From Opitutaceae bacterium (GTDB taxonomy: Bacteria > Verrucomicrobiota > Verrucomicrobiia > Opitutales > Opitutaceae): 64,000 nucleotides of DNA. The notes under the pieces were generated by a model. That model was given only the letters and a program-made list of their open reading frames with translations, did no database searches and was not told where the DNA came from. The stretch is taken from the NCBI GenBank assembly GCA_003151515.1, contig PLXS01000017.1, positions 1 to 64,000 on the forward strand, in the 5' to 3' direction. A program made the position numbers and the translations under genes. Positions 51,311-59,677 of the stretch are shown here, piece after piece (positions within the stretch are counted from its first letter, which is position 1; each line of letters opens with the position of its first letter).

Positions 51311-53115
51311 CGGGCGGCGGTGGCCCCGGCCTGGCGCCCCGCGAAAAGGGCGATGGCGAGGAGCTGCTCGCCCGGGGCCTGGGCGGCGGCGTCCTCGAGC
51401 CCGTCCGAGAGGGCCGAGGCGACGCGCTCGGAGCTTCGGGAGCCGGCTGCGATGGCAAGGCTCTCGGCCGATGGCGGGTCGCCCCCGGCGAGCGGCCTCA
51501 GGAAGAGGCCCGCCGGCACTGGCGAAGCGCAGGCATAGTAGCATCCGGACGGATCGAGGAAGGTGGCGTCCAACCGGTCAAGGAGCCGGTCGGCAAGGGC
51601 GCCGGCCTCCCGGTCGCCTGCGGAGGCCGCAAGGTCCCGGCAGCCGAGCGCCAGCGCGGCGTAGTCCTCCGGGGCCGCGGGCGTCGCCGCGCCCTCGAAC
51701 CGGAGCAGTGAGCCGTCCGGCGCCAGGAAGCGCCCCCTCACAGCCCGCAGCGCCTGGCGGGCGGCGTCAAGGTAGCGCTTCTCGCCAAGCTGGACCCCCG
51801 CGCGCGAAAGCGCGCTCAGGAGCAGGCCGTGGGCGCCGGCTGTGGCCCTCTCGTCCCTCGGCGGGGCGGGGCGGCGGTCGCGCAGCGAAAGGAGGCGAGC
51901 TTCCGCCGCGGACGGCCATGCGGCGTCGGCCGGGCAGCGCAGGAAGTTCCTGCCGGCATAGGTGCCGGCGGGGTCGTCGTCCTGGGGCACGTTACCGAGC
52001 GCCTGCACTGCGTGGGAGCGCTCGAACGCCGCCGCGCCGGCGCCAAGGGCCGCGTCGATCTCCCCTTGAGTCCACGCATAGTAGCCCGAGTGCTCCTCGG
52101 CGGTGGCGTCCACCGTCGCCGCGTAGGTCCCGTCGGGGCGCGCCAGCCGGCCGAGGGCGTAGTCAAGCGCGCCGCGGGCGCACGCTCCGAAGGACGAAGC
52201 GTCGGAGAGCCGGGCCCCCTCCAGGAAGGCCAGGGCTATGCGGGCCTGGTCCGAAAGCGTCTTCTGGGGGTAGGGTATGCGCCAGGCGGCGTCGTTTGCA
52301 TAGCGGAAGAAGCCCCCGTCGAGAGGGTCGCGCACCGCGCCCGCCGCGATCGCGCGCAACGTGAGGAGAGCCGCGTCGCGGTCGCCGGCCGACTGCCCGA
52401 GCAGGAAGCGAAGGAGCTCGGGCTCCAGCGTCCTGGGTGGGTCGCCGAAGCCGCCGTGCTGGGCGTCAAGCGCAGAGCGCCACGCGGCTGAGGCCGCAGA
52501 GAGCCTGGCCGCCGCCTTCTGGGCGCTCCAGGCGTGCCCGGCCGCCCCGGCGCCCTCCGCGAGCTGGCCCCGGGCCTCGGCCGCGTGCCTGCGGCATGCG
52601 GCGGGGTTCGCCTCCCACGCGCCCGCCGCCTGGCCGGCCAGCTTGAGGAATCCCGGGGCCCCCCAGTCCTCGGACGGCGACAGGTAGGTTGCGCCCTCGT
52701 AGGGAAGCAGTTCCGGCGTCAGCCACACGTTCAGGGGCCAGCCCCCGAGCTGCTTAACCTCGCCGACATACCTCTGGTAGAGCGCCGCCACGTCGGGCCT
52801 CTCGTCCCGGTCCACGATCACGCAGACGAAGCGGCTGTTGAGCCACTCGGCGCTCTTCGGGTTGGCGAAGGTCTGGCGGCGCATGGCGCCGGCGAGCTCG
52901 CTCTCGAAGGACCCCACGAAGAGGAACACCGGCTTCTGCTCGGCCTTCGCGCGGGCAAACGCCGCCTCGCCCCAGGGCATCCAGTCGACGGGGCTGTCCG
53001 CGTTCTCCCGCAGGAACGCCGACGCCTCGCCCCGGAGGCGCTCCGCGGCGTGCGCCGCGGTCGCGCATGCGCCGATTGCCGCAATGAGGATGGCGGGGCC
53101 GTGTCGGAGGGGCAT
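51307..53115 (-). CDS. DUF255 (YyaL/SPATA20-like) thioredoxin-fold protein lacking the CxxC motif, exported
   Basis: The 602-residue protein has a signal peptide (PAILIAAIGACATAAHA), a DUF255 thioredoxin-like domain (ENADSPVDWMPWGEAAFARA, IVDRDERPDVAALYQRYV, GGWPLNVWLTPELLPYEGATYL) and an (alpha/alpha)-barrel C-terminal part (TLSDQARIALAFLEGA, EEHSGYYAWTQGEID). In the family the active site reads about TCHWCHVM; here it is ESELAGAM, with no Cys. Redox chemistry is therefore unlikely. Family members are usually cytoplasmic and longer (about 670 residues). It is coupled to the LMF-like gene. Confidence 0.83.
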   Translation of the reverse strand: MPLRHGPAILIAAIGACATAAHAAERLRGEASAFLRENADSPVDWMPWGEAAFARAKAEQKPVFLFVGSFESELAGAMRRQTFANPKSAEWLNSRFVCVIVDRDERPDVAALYQRYVGEVKQLGGWPLNVWLTPELLPYEGATYLSPSEDWGAPGFLKLAGQAAGAWEANPAACRRHAAEARGQLAEGAGAAGHAWSAQKAAARLSAASAAWRSALDAQHGGFGDPPRTLEPELLRFLLGQSAGDRDAALLTLRAIAAGAVRDPLDGGFFRYANDAAWRIPYPQKTLSDQARIALAFLEGARLSDASSFGACARGALDYALGRLARPDGTYAATVDATAEEHSGYYAWTQGEIDAALGAGAAAFERSHAVQALGNVPQDDDPAGTYAGRNFLRCPADAAWPSAAEARLLSLRDRRPAPPRDERATAGAHGLLLSALSRAGVQLGEKRYLDAARQALRAVRGRFLAPDGSLLRFEGAATPAAPEDYAALALGCRDLAASAGDREAGALADRLLDRLDATFLDPSGCYYACASPVPAGLFLRPLAGGDPPSAESLAIAAGSRSSERVASALSDGLEDAAAQAPGEQLLAIALFAGRQAGATAAR

Positions 53116-53254
53116 CGTGTTCTTGGGCGTTGCGCCGCCCCGCGGGCGGGGTCGTCGGGCGTCCATGTTGGATGCCGGGGCGCGCCATCGCAACCCTGTG
53201 CTCGGGCGAGTGCGGGTTTGCCCTCGGCTTAAATTGTTGGTACCGCTCGCCCCC

Positions 53255-53902
53255 ATGAGGATCCACGAAGGCCAGCGCGTGCTCAGGGCAGGCACACCCC
53301 TGCGCACCGCCCGTGCGGCCGTCATCCTCCTTCATGGCCGGGGGGCCACGGCCGAGGACATCCTCTCGCTTGGCGAGCAGGCAATCGAGGACGTCTCGTG
53401 CGTCTCCCTGCTGGCGCCGCAGGCCTCGGGCAATGCCTGGTACCCGCTGCGCTTCCTGGCGCCCCTGGATCAGAACGAGCCTCACCTGGGCGCCGCTCTG
53501 GGTGTCGTCGCCGGGCTCGTGCGCGAGGTCGAATCCGTGGGCCTGGCGCTCTCAAGGATCGTCCTGGCGGGCTTCTCGCAGGGCGCCTGCCTGGCGCTTG
53601 AGTACGCGGCGAGAAACCCGGGGCGCTACGCGGGCGTCCTGGGGCTGAGCGGGGCCCTGATTGGCCCGCCTGGCACCCCCCGCAGCCCGAAGGGCGGCAT
53701 GGCCGGGACCCCCGTCTACCTGGGCTGCAGCGACAGGGACCCGCACATCCCGCTCCCCAGCGTCGAGGAGACCGCCGCTTTCTTCCGCGGCCTTGGCGCC
53801 GAAGTCGACAAGGCCATTTTTCCCGGCATGGGCCACACGGTGAACGCGGAGGAACTCGCGGAATTCCAGAGTCTTGTGAGCGCCGCCGCGGCAGCGGCCT
53901 GA
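53255..53902 (+). CDS. phospholipase/carboxylesterase family alpha/beta-hydrolase
   Basis: The 215-residue enzyme has a complete triad: Ser in LAGFSQGACLA, Asp in YLGCSDRDPHIP and His in GMGHTV. VILLHGRGATAEDIL gives the oxyanion region. No signal peptide is seen, so it is cytoplasmic. Family members hydrolyse short-chain or acyl esters; in a glycan setting a feruloyl or acetyl esterase role is possible but unproven. I use ATG 53255; the long track frame runs through the divergent promoter and is not protein-like. Confidence 0.85.
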   Translation: MRIHEGQRVLRAGTPLRTARAAVILLHGRGATAEDILSLGEQAIEDVSCVSLLAPQASGNAWYPLRFLAPLDQNEPHLGAALGVVAGLVREVESVGLALSRIVLAGFSQGACLALEYAARNPGRYAGVLGLSGALIGPPGTPRSPKGGMAGTPVYLGCSDRDPHIPLPSVEETAAFFRGLGAEVDKAIFPGMGHTVNAEELAEFQSLVSAAAAAA

Positions 53903-53961
53903 CACGCGGATTCCGGGGGTCGGCGCTTGCGGTTGGCCGCCGCGGACCTAAGATTGAGAGT

Positions 53962-53992
53962 CCCCCCGGGCCCTTTCCGGCCGGGGGCTTTC
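53962..53992 (+). terminator. GC-rich hairpin, probable terminator between esterase and propeller genes
   Basis: CCCCCGG-G-CC pairs with GGCCGGGGG around CTTTCC and is followed by CTTTC. The stem is strong but the T-tract is short, so termination may be weak, or the hairpin may act in the 5' leader of the next gene. Confidence 0.5.
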
Positions 53993-54015
53993 AAAGCAGG
54001 AGAACCCCCATCAAC

Positions 54016-55545
54016 ATGCCCTCAGAAACCCTCGCAATGCTGTCCTCCCATCTAGGCCTGCTGCCCTCGGTATGCTGCGCCTTCGCCCTCGGGGCGATGA
54101 CATCGGCCCGCGGGGCCGACGCCTCGGGGCAGGTGGGGGTCTTCGAGCAGCACGGCGACATAGGCGGCGTCGCCATCCCCGGCACAGCCGCATACGACGC
54201 CGACACCCAGGAGTACGCGGTGTCGTCATCCGGGACGAACATGTGGACGGACCACGACGAGTTCCAGTTCGTGTGGAGGAAACTCAAGGGGGACTTCATC
54301 ATCCAGGCCTCGACGGAGTTCCTGGGCGCCGGCAGCAACGCGCACCGCAAGATGGGCCTGATCGTGCGCGCAAGCCTCGACCCGCGCTCGCCCCATGTGA
54401 ACGCCTGCCGCCACGGCAGCGGGCTGGCGGCGCTGCAGTTCCGCAAGACCCAGGGCGGCCCGACCGAGGAGATCCGCCTCAAGGTCGACGGACCCGACGT
54501 GCTGCAGCTTGAGCGCTCCGGCAAGAAGTTCACGATGTCGGCCGCGCGCTTCGGCGACACATACACGAGCCAGGACCTGGACGGCGCCGACCTTCCCGAC
54601 GAGGTCTATGTGGGCATCTACGTCTGCGCGCACAACAACACGCTGGTCGAGAAGGGCATCTTCAGGAACGTGCGGCTGGTCCAGCCCGCGAGGCCCGACT
54701 TCCGGCCCTACCGCGACTACATCGGCAGCGACATCGAGCTGCTCGACGTCAACACGGGCGTGCGCCGGACGATCTACCACGCGGATGACTCGCTGCAGGC
54801 GCCGAACTGGACGCCCGACGGCAAGCGCCTCGTGTACAACCACAACGGGCGCATGTTCAGCCTGGAGCTGGCGACGCGCGAGTCCTCTGCCATCGACACC
54901 GGGGACCAGGTCCACTGCAACAACGACCACATGCTTTCCTTTGACGGGAGGATGCTTGGGATCAGCAGCGGCTCCCCGTCGATCGTCTACACGCTGCCCG
55001 TCGGGGGCGGGGTGCCGAAACAGATCACGCCCACCGGGCCGTCCTACCTGCACGGCTGGTCGCCCGACGGGAAGTTCCTCGTCATCACGGGTGCCCGCAA
55101 CGGCAACCTCGACATCTACAAGGTCCCGGCCGACGGCGGCCCCGAGGTGCGCCTGACGACCGCCAAGGGCCTGGACGACGGCTCGGAGTACACCCCGGAC
55201 GGGGGCACGATCTTCTTCAACTCGGAGCGCTCGGGCAAGATGCAGATCTGGAGGATGAACGCGGACGGATCGGAGCAGACCCAGGTCACGAACGACGAGT
55301 ACAACAACTGGTTCCCGCACGTCTCGCCCGACGGAAAGACGATCCTTTTCATCACCTTCCCCCCGGAGATCCCCTCCGGCGAGCACCCGTTCTACAAGCG
55401 CGTCTACCTGCGAAAGATGCCGGTGGACGGCGGCAAGCCGACGGTCGTCGCCTACGTGTACGGCGGGCAGGGTTCCATCAACGTGAACTCCTGGTCGCCG
55501 GACTGCAGGACCATCGCGTTCGTCAGCAACTCGGGCTCCTTCTGA
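54016..55545 (+). CDS. exported protein: N-terminal LamG/DUF1349-like domain plus TolB-like beta-propeller
   Basis: The 509-residue protein has an N-terminal signal-like stretch (SVCCAFALGAMTSARGA). A concanavalin-like domain (DEFQFVWRKLKGDFIIQAS, RKMGLIVRASLDP, EVYVGIYVCAHN) follows, then a PD40/TolB propeller whose blades carry WTPDGKRLVY, WSPDGKFLVITG, YTPDGGTIFFNSERSGKMQIWRMNADGSEQ and VSPDGKTILFI. Such proteins bind proteins or glycans in the periplasm or at the surface; no enzyme motif is evident. AGGAG lies 13 bases before the ATG. Confidence 0.8.
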   Translation: MPSETLAMLSSHLGLLPSVCCAFALGAMTSARGADASGQVGVFEQHGDIGGVAIPGTAAYDADTQEYAVSSSGTNMWTDHDEFQFVWRKLKGDFIIQASTEFLGAGSNAHRKMGLIVRASLDPRSPHVNACRHGSGLAALQFRKTQGGPTEEIRLKVDGPDVLQLERSGKKFTMSAARFGDTYTSQDLDGADLPDEVYVGIYVCAHNNTLVEKGIFRNVRLVQPARPDFRPYRDYIGSDIELLDVNTGVRRTIYHADDSLQAPNWTPDGKRLVYNHNGRMFSLELATRESSAIDTGDQVHCNNDHMLSFDGRMLGISSGSPSIVYTLPVGGGVPKQITPTGPSYLHGWSPDGKFLVITGARNGNLDIYKVPADGGPEVRLTTAKGLDDGSEYTPDGGTIFFNSERSGKMQIWRMNADGSEQTQVTNDEYNNWFPHVSPDGKTILFITFPPEIPSGEHPFYKRVYLRKMPVDGGKPTVVAYVYGGQGSINVNSWSPDCRTIAFVSNSGSF

Positions 55546-55551
55546 CCGGAG

Positions 55552-55586
55552 CCGAAAAGAAGGCCGCCCGGCCTTCGCCGGGCGGC
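55552..55586 (-). terminator. terminator for the minus-strand TonB receptor (possibly bidirectional)
   Basis: GCCGCCCGGC (55563-55572) and GCCGGGCGGC (55577-55586) form a perfect 10-bp stem around CTTC. On the minus strand the hairpin is followed by TTCTTTTCGG, an intrinsic terminator 26 bases after the receptor stop. On the plus strand no T-tract follows, but the stem may still block read-through from the propeller gene. Confidence 0.8.
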
Positions 55587-55612
55587 AACCGCGGGGATGG
55601 CTTCCCCCGGGC

Positions 55613-58090
55613 TTAGAACTTGTACTTGAAGGTCGCGAACCCCTCGATCCCGGCGTCGGACACGATCCCCTCATACGCATAGGTCGCGTCCGAGGGCGTC
55701 CAGTTGTGCTGGTTCGTGAGGTTGGTGATCGTGACCTTTACCTCCCACCTCTTCGTCTTGTAGAAGACGCTGGCGTCGAGCGAGTACTGCCAGGGGATCA
55801 CGAGGTTCCCTTGGTAATCCGCGTTCATCGGGCTCGTTACAAGGACGTTTGCCTCGGCCCCGAACCCGCTGTCGGCCGTGTACGAGGCCAGCGCGTTGAT
55901 GATGTCGAGCGGCTGGCCCGGGGCGCGAAGCTTGCCCGTCGTCTGCGCGAACGTGAAGGGCGACGGCGGGCCGCCAGGGATCTGGTTGGTGTCATAGGCC
56001 TGGAAGGGCGCCGGGGCGGGCGTGGCGCCGTTGACCCATGAGTAGCCGAGGGTCGCGAACAGGTTCTTGTTGGGCTGGTAGTTCGCGGATATCTCGGCGC
56101 CGTAGAAGCGGTACTGGATGACAGGTGACGCCTGCGGCTTGTACTGGCGCGACTGGTCAAAGACGTCCGTGCTCAGGAAGAGCGTGTTGTTGAGCACCAC
56201 GAACTTCCAGCCGTACTCGAAGAGCTGGCTCTGCTCGGAGAACAGGCTTCGCGGAAGCGTGGGGTTGCCCGTGTTCGGGTCCGTGTATATCCCGAAGCCG
56301 CCGCCGTCCGCGAGCTCGCCCGTGTAGTTCTGGCTGTAGTTATACGTGGCGTACGTGGACGCCATTGGGGAGACCTTGTAGACCAGGCTCACGTTCGCGT
56401 TGGGTTCGCCCACGCCGACCGAGGCCTCGGTGTTCGGTGTGAACGGGTCCTTGGACTCGACGTGCATCAGGTCCAGGCGCGCCCCCGACACGAGGTCCCA
56501 CGCGTCGTTGATCTTCCAGGTGGCCTGGACGAAGGGAGAGGCGGACGCGGCCTCGGACTGGTTGGTGTCGTTGTTGACGATGCCCGCCGTGGCGTAGCGC
56601 CCCGGCCAGCCCGGCACCTGGACGCCCGCGTACCCGCCGTAGCCCGGGGCCAGCGTGTAGTTGATGTTGGGCCGCAGGTTGTCCGATGAGAGATCCCAGA
56701 CGTTGACGGGCTCGAAGAAGAAGTCGTCGTAGGCGTTGACGCTCTGGAACTTCTCCTCGACGCCGGTATTCACGGTCAGCTTCGGGAGCGTGAAGATGAA
56801 CTCGGTGCGGTTGTCAAGGAACCAGACCGGATCGATGATCTCGCTGTAGCCGTTCGAGTTGAAGGTGTCCCTCTTCGTGTAGCTGAACATCGTGTTGTCC
56901 ACGACCTTGAACTCCGACGAGACGAGCAGGGTCTGGATCACCTGGGCGTTGTATTCCTGGCCGTGGGCGTGGCTGGCGGGCCCCTGGGCGGTCTCGTGGT
57001 AGTTGATCGGGACCAAGGGGCCCCAGTCGATCGTGTCAACGCCGCTCGCGGCCTGCTGGATGTTTGTCGCATTCTGAAGGTTTCCCGGCCCGGCGGAGGT
57101 CCCATTGTTGATGTTCGTTCCGGACTGGTAGAGGCCGTTCGAAATCAGGGCCTGGGTCGGGCGGTTGATGCCGAAGTTCTCCCTGTAGTCCGCCCAGAAC
57201 CCCTTCGCGTCCGCAAACAGCTCGTAGCTCTTGTTCGGGCGCCATGTGATGGCGCCGTAGAGCGCGGTCGTCTCCTTGATCCAATTGTCCCAGTACCCGT
57301 CGCTGTCCTCGCCCGAGTAGCTGAACCTGTAGGCGAGGGTGGGGCTGATCGGCCCGCCCAAGTCGATGTTCCAGCGGTTGGTGTCGTAGGAGCCCACGGT
57401 GTAGCTGACCGAGCCCTTCGGGGCGTCGAAGAACGGCTGCTTGGAGATGAGGTCGACGAAGCCTCCGACGTAGGCGGAGGCGCCCTGCACGGCCGTGGCC
57501 GGCCCGGGCACGATGTTCACCGACTCCACGAAGTTGAAGTCGACGGGCATGCCGTCGCCGCTCTCGCCGATGCGCTGGCGGATCCCGTTCATGAAGACAT
57601 CGGCCGACTGCCCGCGGATCGTCGGGTTCGCAGGCGAGCCGAAGTTCGAGTCCGTGTAGGAGCTCGAGGTCAGCTTGCTGAACTCGGTGACGTCCTGGAT
57701 GTCAATGACGTCCATCTGCGCGCGCGAGACGATCGTCACGTTCCTCGGTATGTCCATGATGTTGTCATCGGTGCCGAAGACCGAGGTGAAGGGGCGCGAG
57801 GTCGGCAGGATCTGCTGCTCGATCGGGACGTCGCTCACCTGGTACTTCTCCATCTGCACGGCGGCCTGCGTGCTTGCGGCGGACGTGCTTGTGGCGGCGG
57901 CCGCCTCCTGTGTCTGGCTCGTCGTGGGCACCGCAGTCGCCGGGGCGGCCGCTGGAGCAGTTGCAGGTGCTGTTGCCTGGGCGTCGTCCGAGGCCTGGGG
58001 CTGATTTGCGGCTGTCTGCGCCAGCGCAACGGGTGCTAGGGCCGCCAGGCAAAGCCCGGCGACCACTCTCAGGTGGTTGGTGTAGGTCAT
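55613..58090 (-). CDS. TonB-dependent outer-membrane receptor (FecA/siderophore-like plug)
   Basis: The 825-residue receptor has a signal peptide (VVAGLCLAALAPVALAQ) and an Ala/Thr/Gln-rich low-complexity linker of about 50 residues. The plug (MEKYQVSDVP, DIPRNVTIVSRAQMD, PTIRGQSADVFMNGIRQR, VNIVPGPATAVQGASAYVGG) and the beta-barrel follow, ending in FATFKYKF. The plug resembles ferrisiderophore receptors more than the 1,231-residue receptor at 31781 does. The ligand is unknown. It ends at a strong terminator and lies 94 bases downstream of the efflux lipoprotein gene, so it probably has its own promoter in 58091-58184. Confidence 0.9.
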   Translation of the reverse strand: MTYTNHLRVVAGLCLAALAPVALAQTAANQPQASDDAQATAPATAPAAAPATAVPTTSQTQEAAAATSTSAASTQAAVQMEKYQVSDVPIEQQILPTSRPFTSVFGTDDNIMDIPRNVTIVSRAQMDVIDIQDVTEFSKLTSSSYTDSNFGSPANPTIRGQSADVFMNGIRQRIGESGDGMPVDFNFVESVNIVPGPATAVQGASAYVGGFVDLISKQPFFDAPKGSVSYTVGSYDTNRWNIDLGGPISPTLAYRFSYSGEDSDGYWDNWIKETTALYGAITWRPNKSYELFADAKGFWADYRENFGINRPTQALISNGLYQSGTNINNGTSAGPGNLQNATNIQQAASGVDTIDWGPLVPINYHETAQGPASHAHGQEYNAQVIQTLLVSSEFKVVDNTMFSYTKRDTFNSNGYSEIIDPVWFLDNRTEFIFTLPKLTVNTGVEEKFQSVNAYDDFFFEPVNVWDLSSDNLRPNINYTLAPGYGGYAGVQVPGWPGRYATAGIVNNDTNQSEAASASPFVQATWKINDAWDLVSGARLDLMHVESKDPFTPNTEASVGVGEPNANVSLVYKVSPMASTYATYNYSQNYTGELADGGGFGIYTDPNTGNPTLPRSLFSEQSQLFEYGWKFVVLNNTLFLSTDVFDQSRQYKPQASPVIQYRFYGAEISANYQPNKNLFATLGYSWVNGATPAPAPFQAYDTNQIPGGPPSPFTFAQTTGKLRAPGQPLDIINALASYTADSGFGAEANVLVTSPMNADYQGNLVIPWQYSLDASVFYKTKRWEVKVTITNLTNQHNWTPSDATYAYEGIVSDAGIEGFATFKYKF

Positions 58091-58184
58091 AGGTTTAGGA
58101 AGCAGTCAAGCATCCTACGTGCCAAACGGTGGTTGGGAAGGGCATTCGCAACCCTCCCCGCGGCCCACCTCCGGCGCTTCCTGC

Positions 58185-59651
58185 CTAATGCGCGACGACC
58201 TTGCCCGGGGCGGGCAGGTCCGCGGCTGTCCAGCCGCCCCCGGTCGCCTGGATAAGCTCCACGCTCGCCAAAAGTTCGGACTGGATGATGGCGAGCGCCG
58301 CCTCCCTGTTCGACAGCTCGATGACCTGCGCCGTGACGACGGTAGTGAAATCCACGGTGCCTGCGTTGTACTCGTTCAGGGCGATCTGCGCCGCCTGCGC
58401 GGCCTCGACCACCGCGTCCTGCTCGACCTTGGCCTGCGTCTTGAGGATGCGAAGCCCCGACAGGCCGTCCTCGACCTGCTGCAACGCGGCCAGCACCGTC
58501 TGCTTGTAGTTGTCGGCGGCCGCCTGGTAGGCGGCCTTGGCGGAGAGCACCTGGTCGCGGCGCTGCCCCCAGTCGAGGATGGCGTCCGTCGCCTGGGCGC
58601 CGAGGGTCCAGAACCTGAACGGGGTCGTGAACAGACTGTGGAGCGGCGACCCCTCGTAGCCGGCGTCGCCCGTGACGCTGAACGAGGGGTAGTAGGCGGC
58701 CGTCTGGATTCCCACCCGCGCGTTGGCGGCCGCGGCCTGGCGCTCCGCCGCCGCGACGTCGGGCCGGCGCTCGAGCAGGCTCGACGGCATCTGCGGCGGG
58801 ATCTCCGGCGTCGCGATCGCCAGGTCCGGCCTGCGCTCGATCGCGAAGTCCGCGGGCGCCTTGCCCAGGAGGACGGCGATAGCGTGCTCGTACTGCGCCC
58901 GCTGGACACCCGCGCCGATTAGCTGGGCGCGCGTGCTGTCGAGCTGGGTCTGCGCCGTGATGACGTCGCTTCGGGCGGCGACTCCGACCGAGTACTTGTT
59001 CTGGGTGATGACGACCGTTCGCCTGTAGGCCTCGACCGCGTTCTCAAGGAGCCTGATCTGGTCGTCGGCGACGCGCAGCTGGATGTAATCCTCGGCGACG
59101 AGTGCCTGCTCCGAGAGGCGGGCGACCGCGAGGTCGGCTGCGCTCGCCTGCGCGGCCTCGACGTCGGACTCGACCGTCCTGCGGATGCGGCCCCAGAAGT
59201 CGGGCTCCCACGAGGCGCCGAGGTCGGCGGTGAAGGTCGAGGCCGTGAGCCCGCCCTGCGGCACCGGCGCGCGCGCGCGCTGCGCGGCCCCCGTCGCCGC
59301 GATGGTCGGCAGGTAGCCCGTCCTGTCGGCGCGGGCGACCTGGCGGGCCTCCTCGTAGTTCGCGACGGCCTGGGCGATCGTGAGGTTCGAGCGCTCGAGC
59401 TGCGCCTCGAGGCCGTCCAGGACCGGATCCCCGAAAAGCTTCCACCAGGGGCCCCGGTACGCCTGCTCGTTCGGGGTCGCGACCTTCCAGCCGGGGTTCT
59501 CCTTGAAGGCGGCGGGCAGCGCGACCTCGGGCCGTTTGTAGTCGGGCCCGACGGCGCACCCGGCCAGGACGGCGAGCGAGGTCGCGGCCAGGAGAATGAG
59601 GGAGGGGCGCGTGTCTGCCCGCGGGGGGGCGCTTTGGATCGGGGCCGTCAT
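58185..59651 (-). CDS. RND efflux outer-membrane lipoprotein (NodT/OprM family)
   Basis: The 488-residue protein has a lipoprotein signal (ILLAATSLAVLAGC-AVGPDYKRP; PDYKRP is typical of the family) and two OEP repeats rich in coiled coil (NLTIAQAVANYEEARQVAR; AALQQVEDGLSGLRI; ALNEYNAGTVDFTTVVTAQ). It forms the trimeric TolC-like exit duct for the pumps encoded just upstream on the same strand (26 bases gap). I start at ATG 59651, before the lipobox signal. The longer track frame is out of family. Confidence 0.92.
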   Translation of the reverse strand: MTAPIQSAPPRADTRPSLILLAATSLAVLAGCAVGPDYKRPEVALPAAFKENPGWKVATPNEQAYRGPWWKLFGDPVLDGLEAQLERSNLTIAQAVANYEEARQVARADRTGYLPTIAATGAAQRARAPVPQGGLTASTFTADLGASWEPDFWGRIRRTVESDVEAAQASAADLAVARLSEQALVAEDYIQLRVADDQIRLLENAVEAYRRTVVITQNKYSVGVAARSDVITAQTQLDSTRAQLIGAGVQRAQYEHAIAVLLGKAPADFAIERRPDLAIATPEIPPQMPSSLLERRPDVAAAERQAAAANARVGIQTAAYYPSFSVTGDAGYEGSPLHSLFTTPFRFWTLGAQATDAILDWGQRRDQVLSAKAAYQAAADNYKQTVLAALQQVEDGLSGLRILKTQAKVEQDAVVEAAQAAQIALNEYNAGTVDFTTVVTAQVIELSNREAALAIIQSELLASVELIQATGGGWTAADLPAPGKVVAH

Positions 59652-59677
59652 GGGTGCGGGTTCGTGTATCCTTGGTG

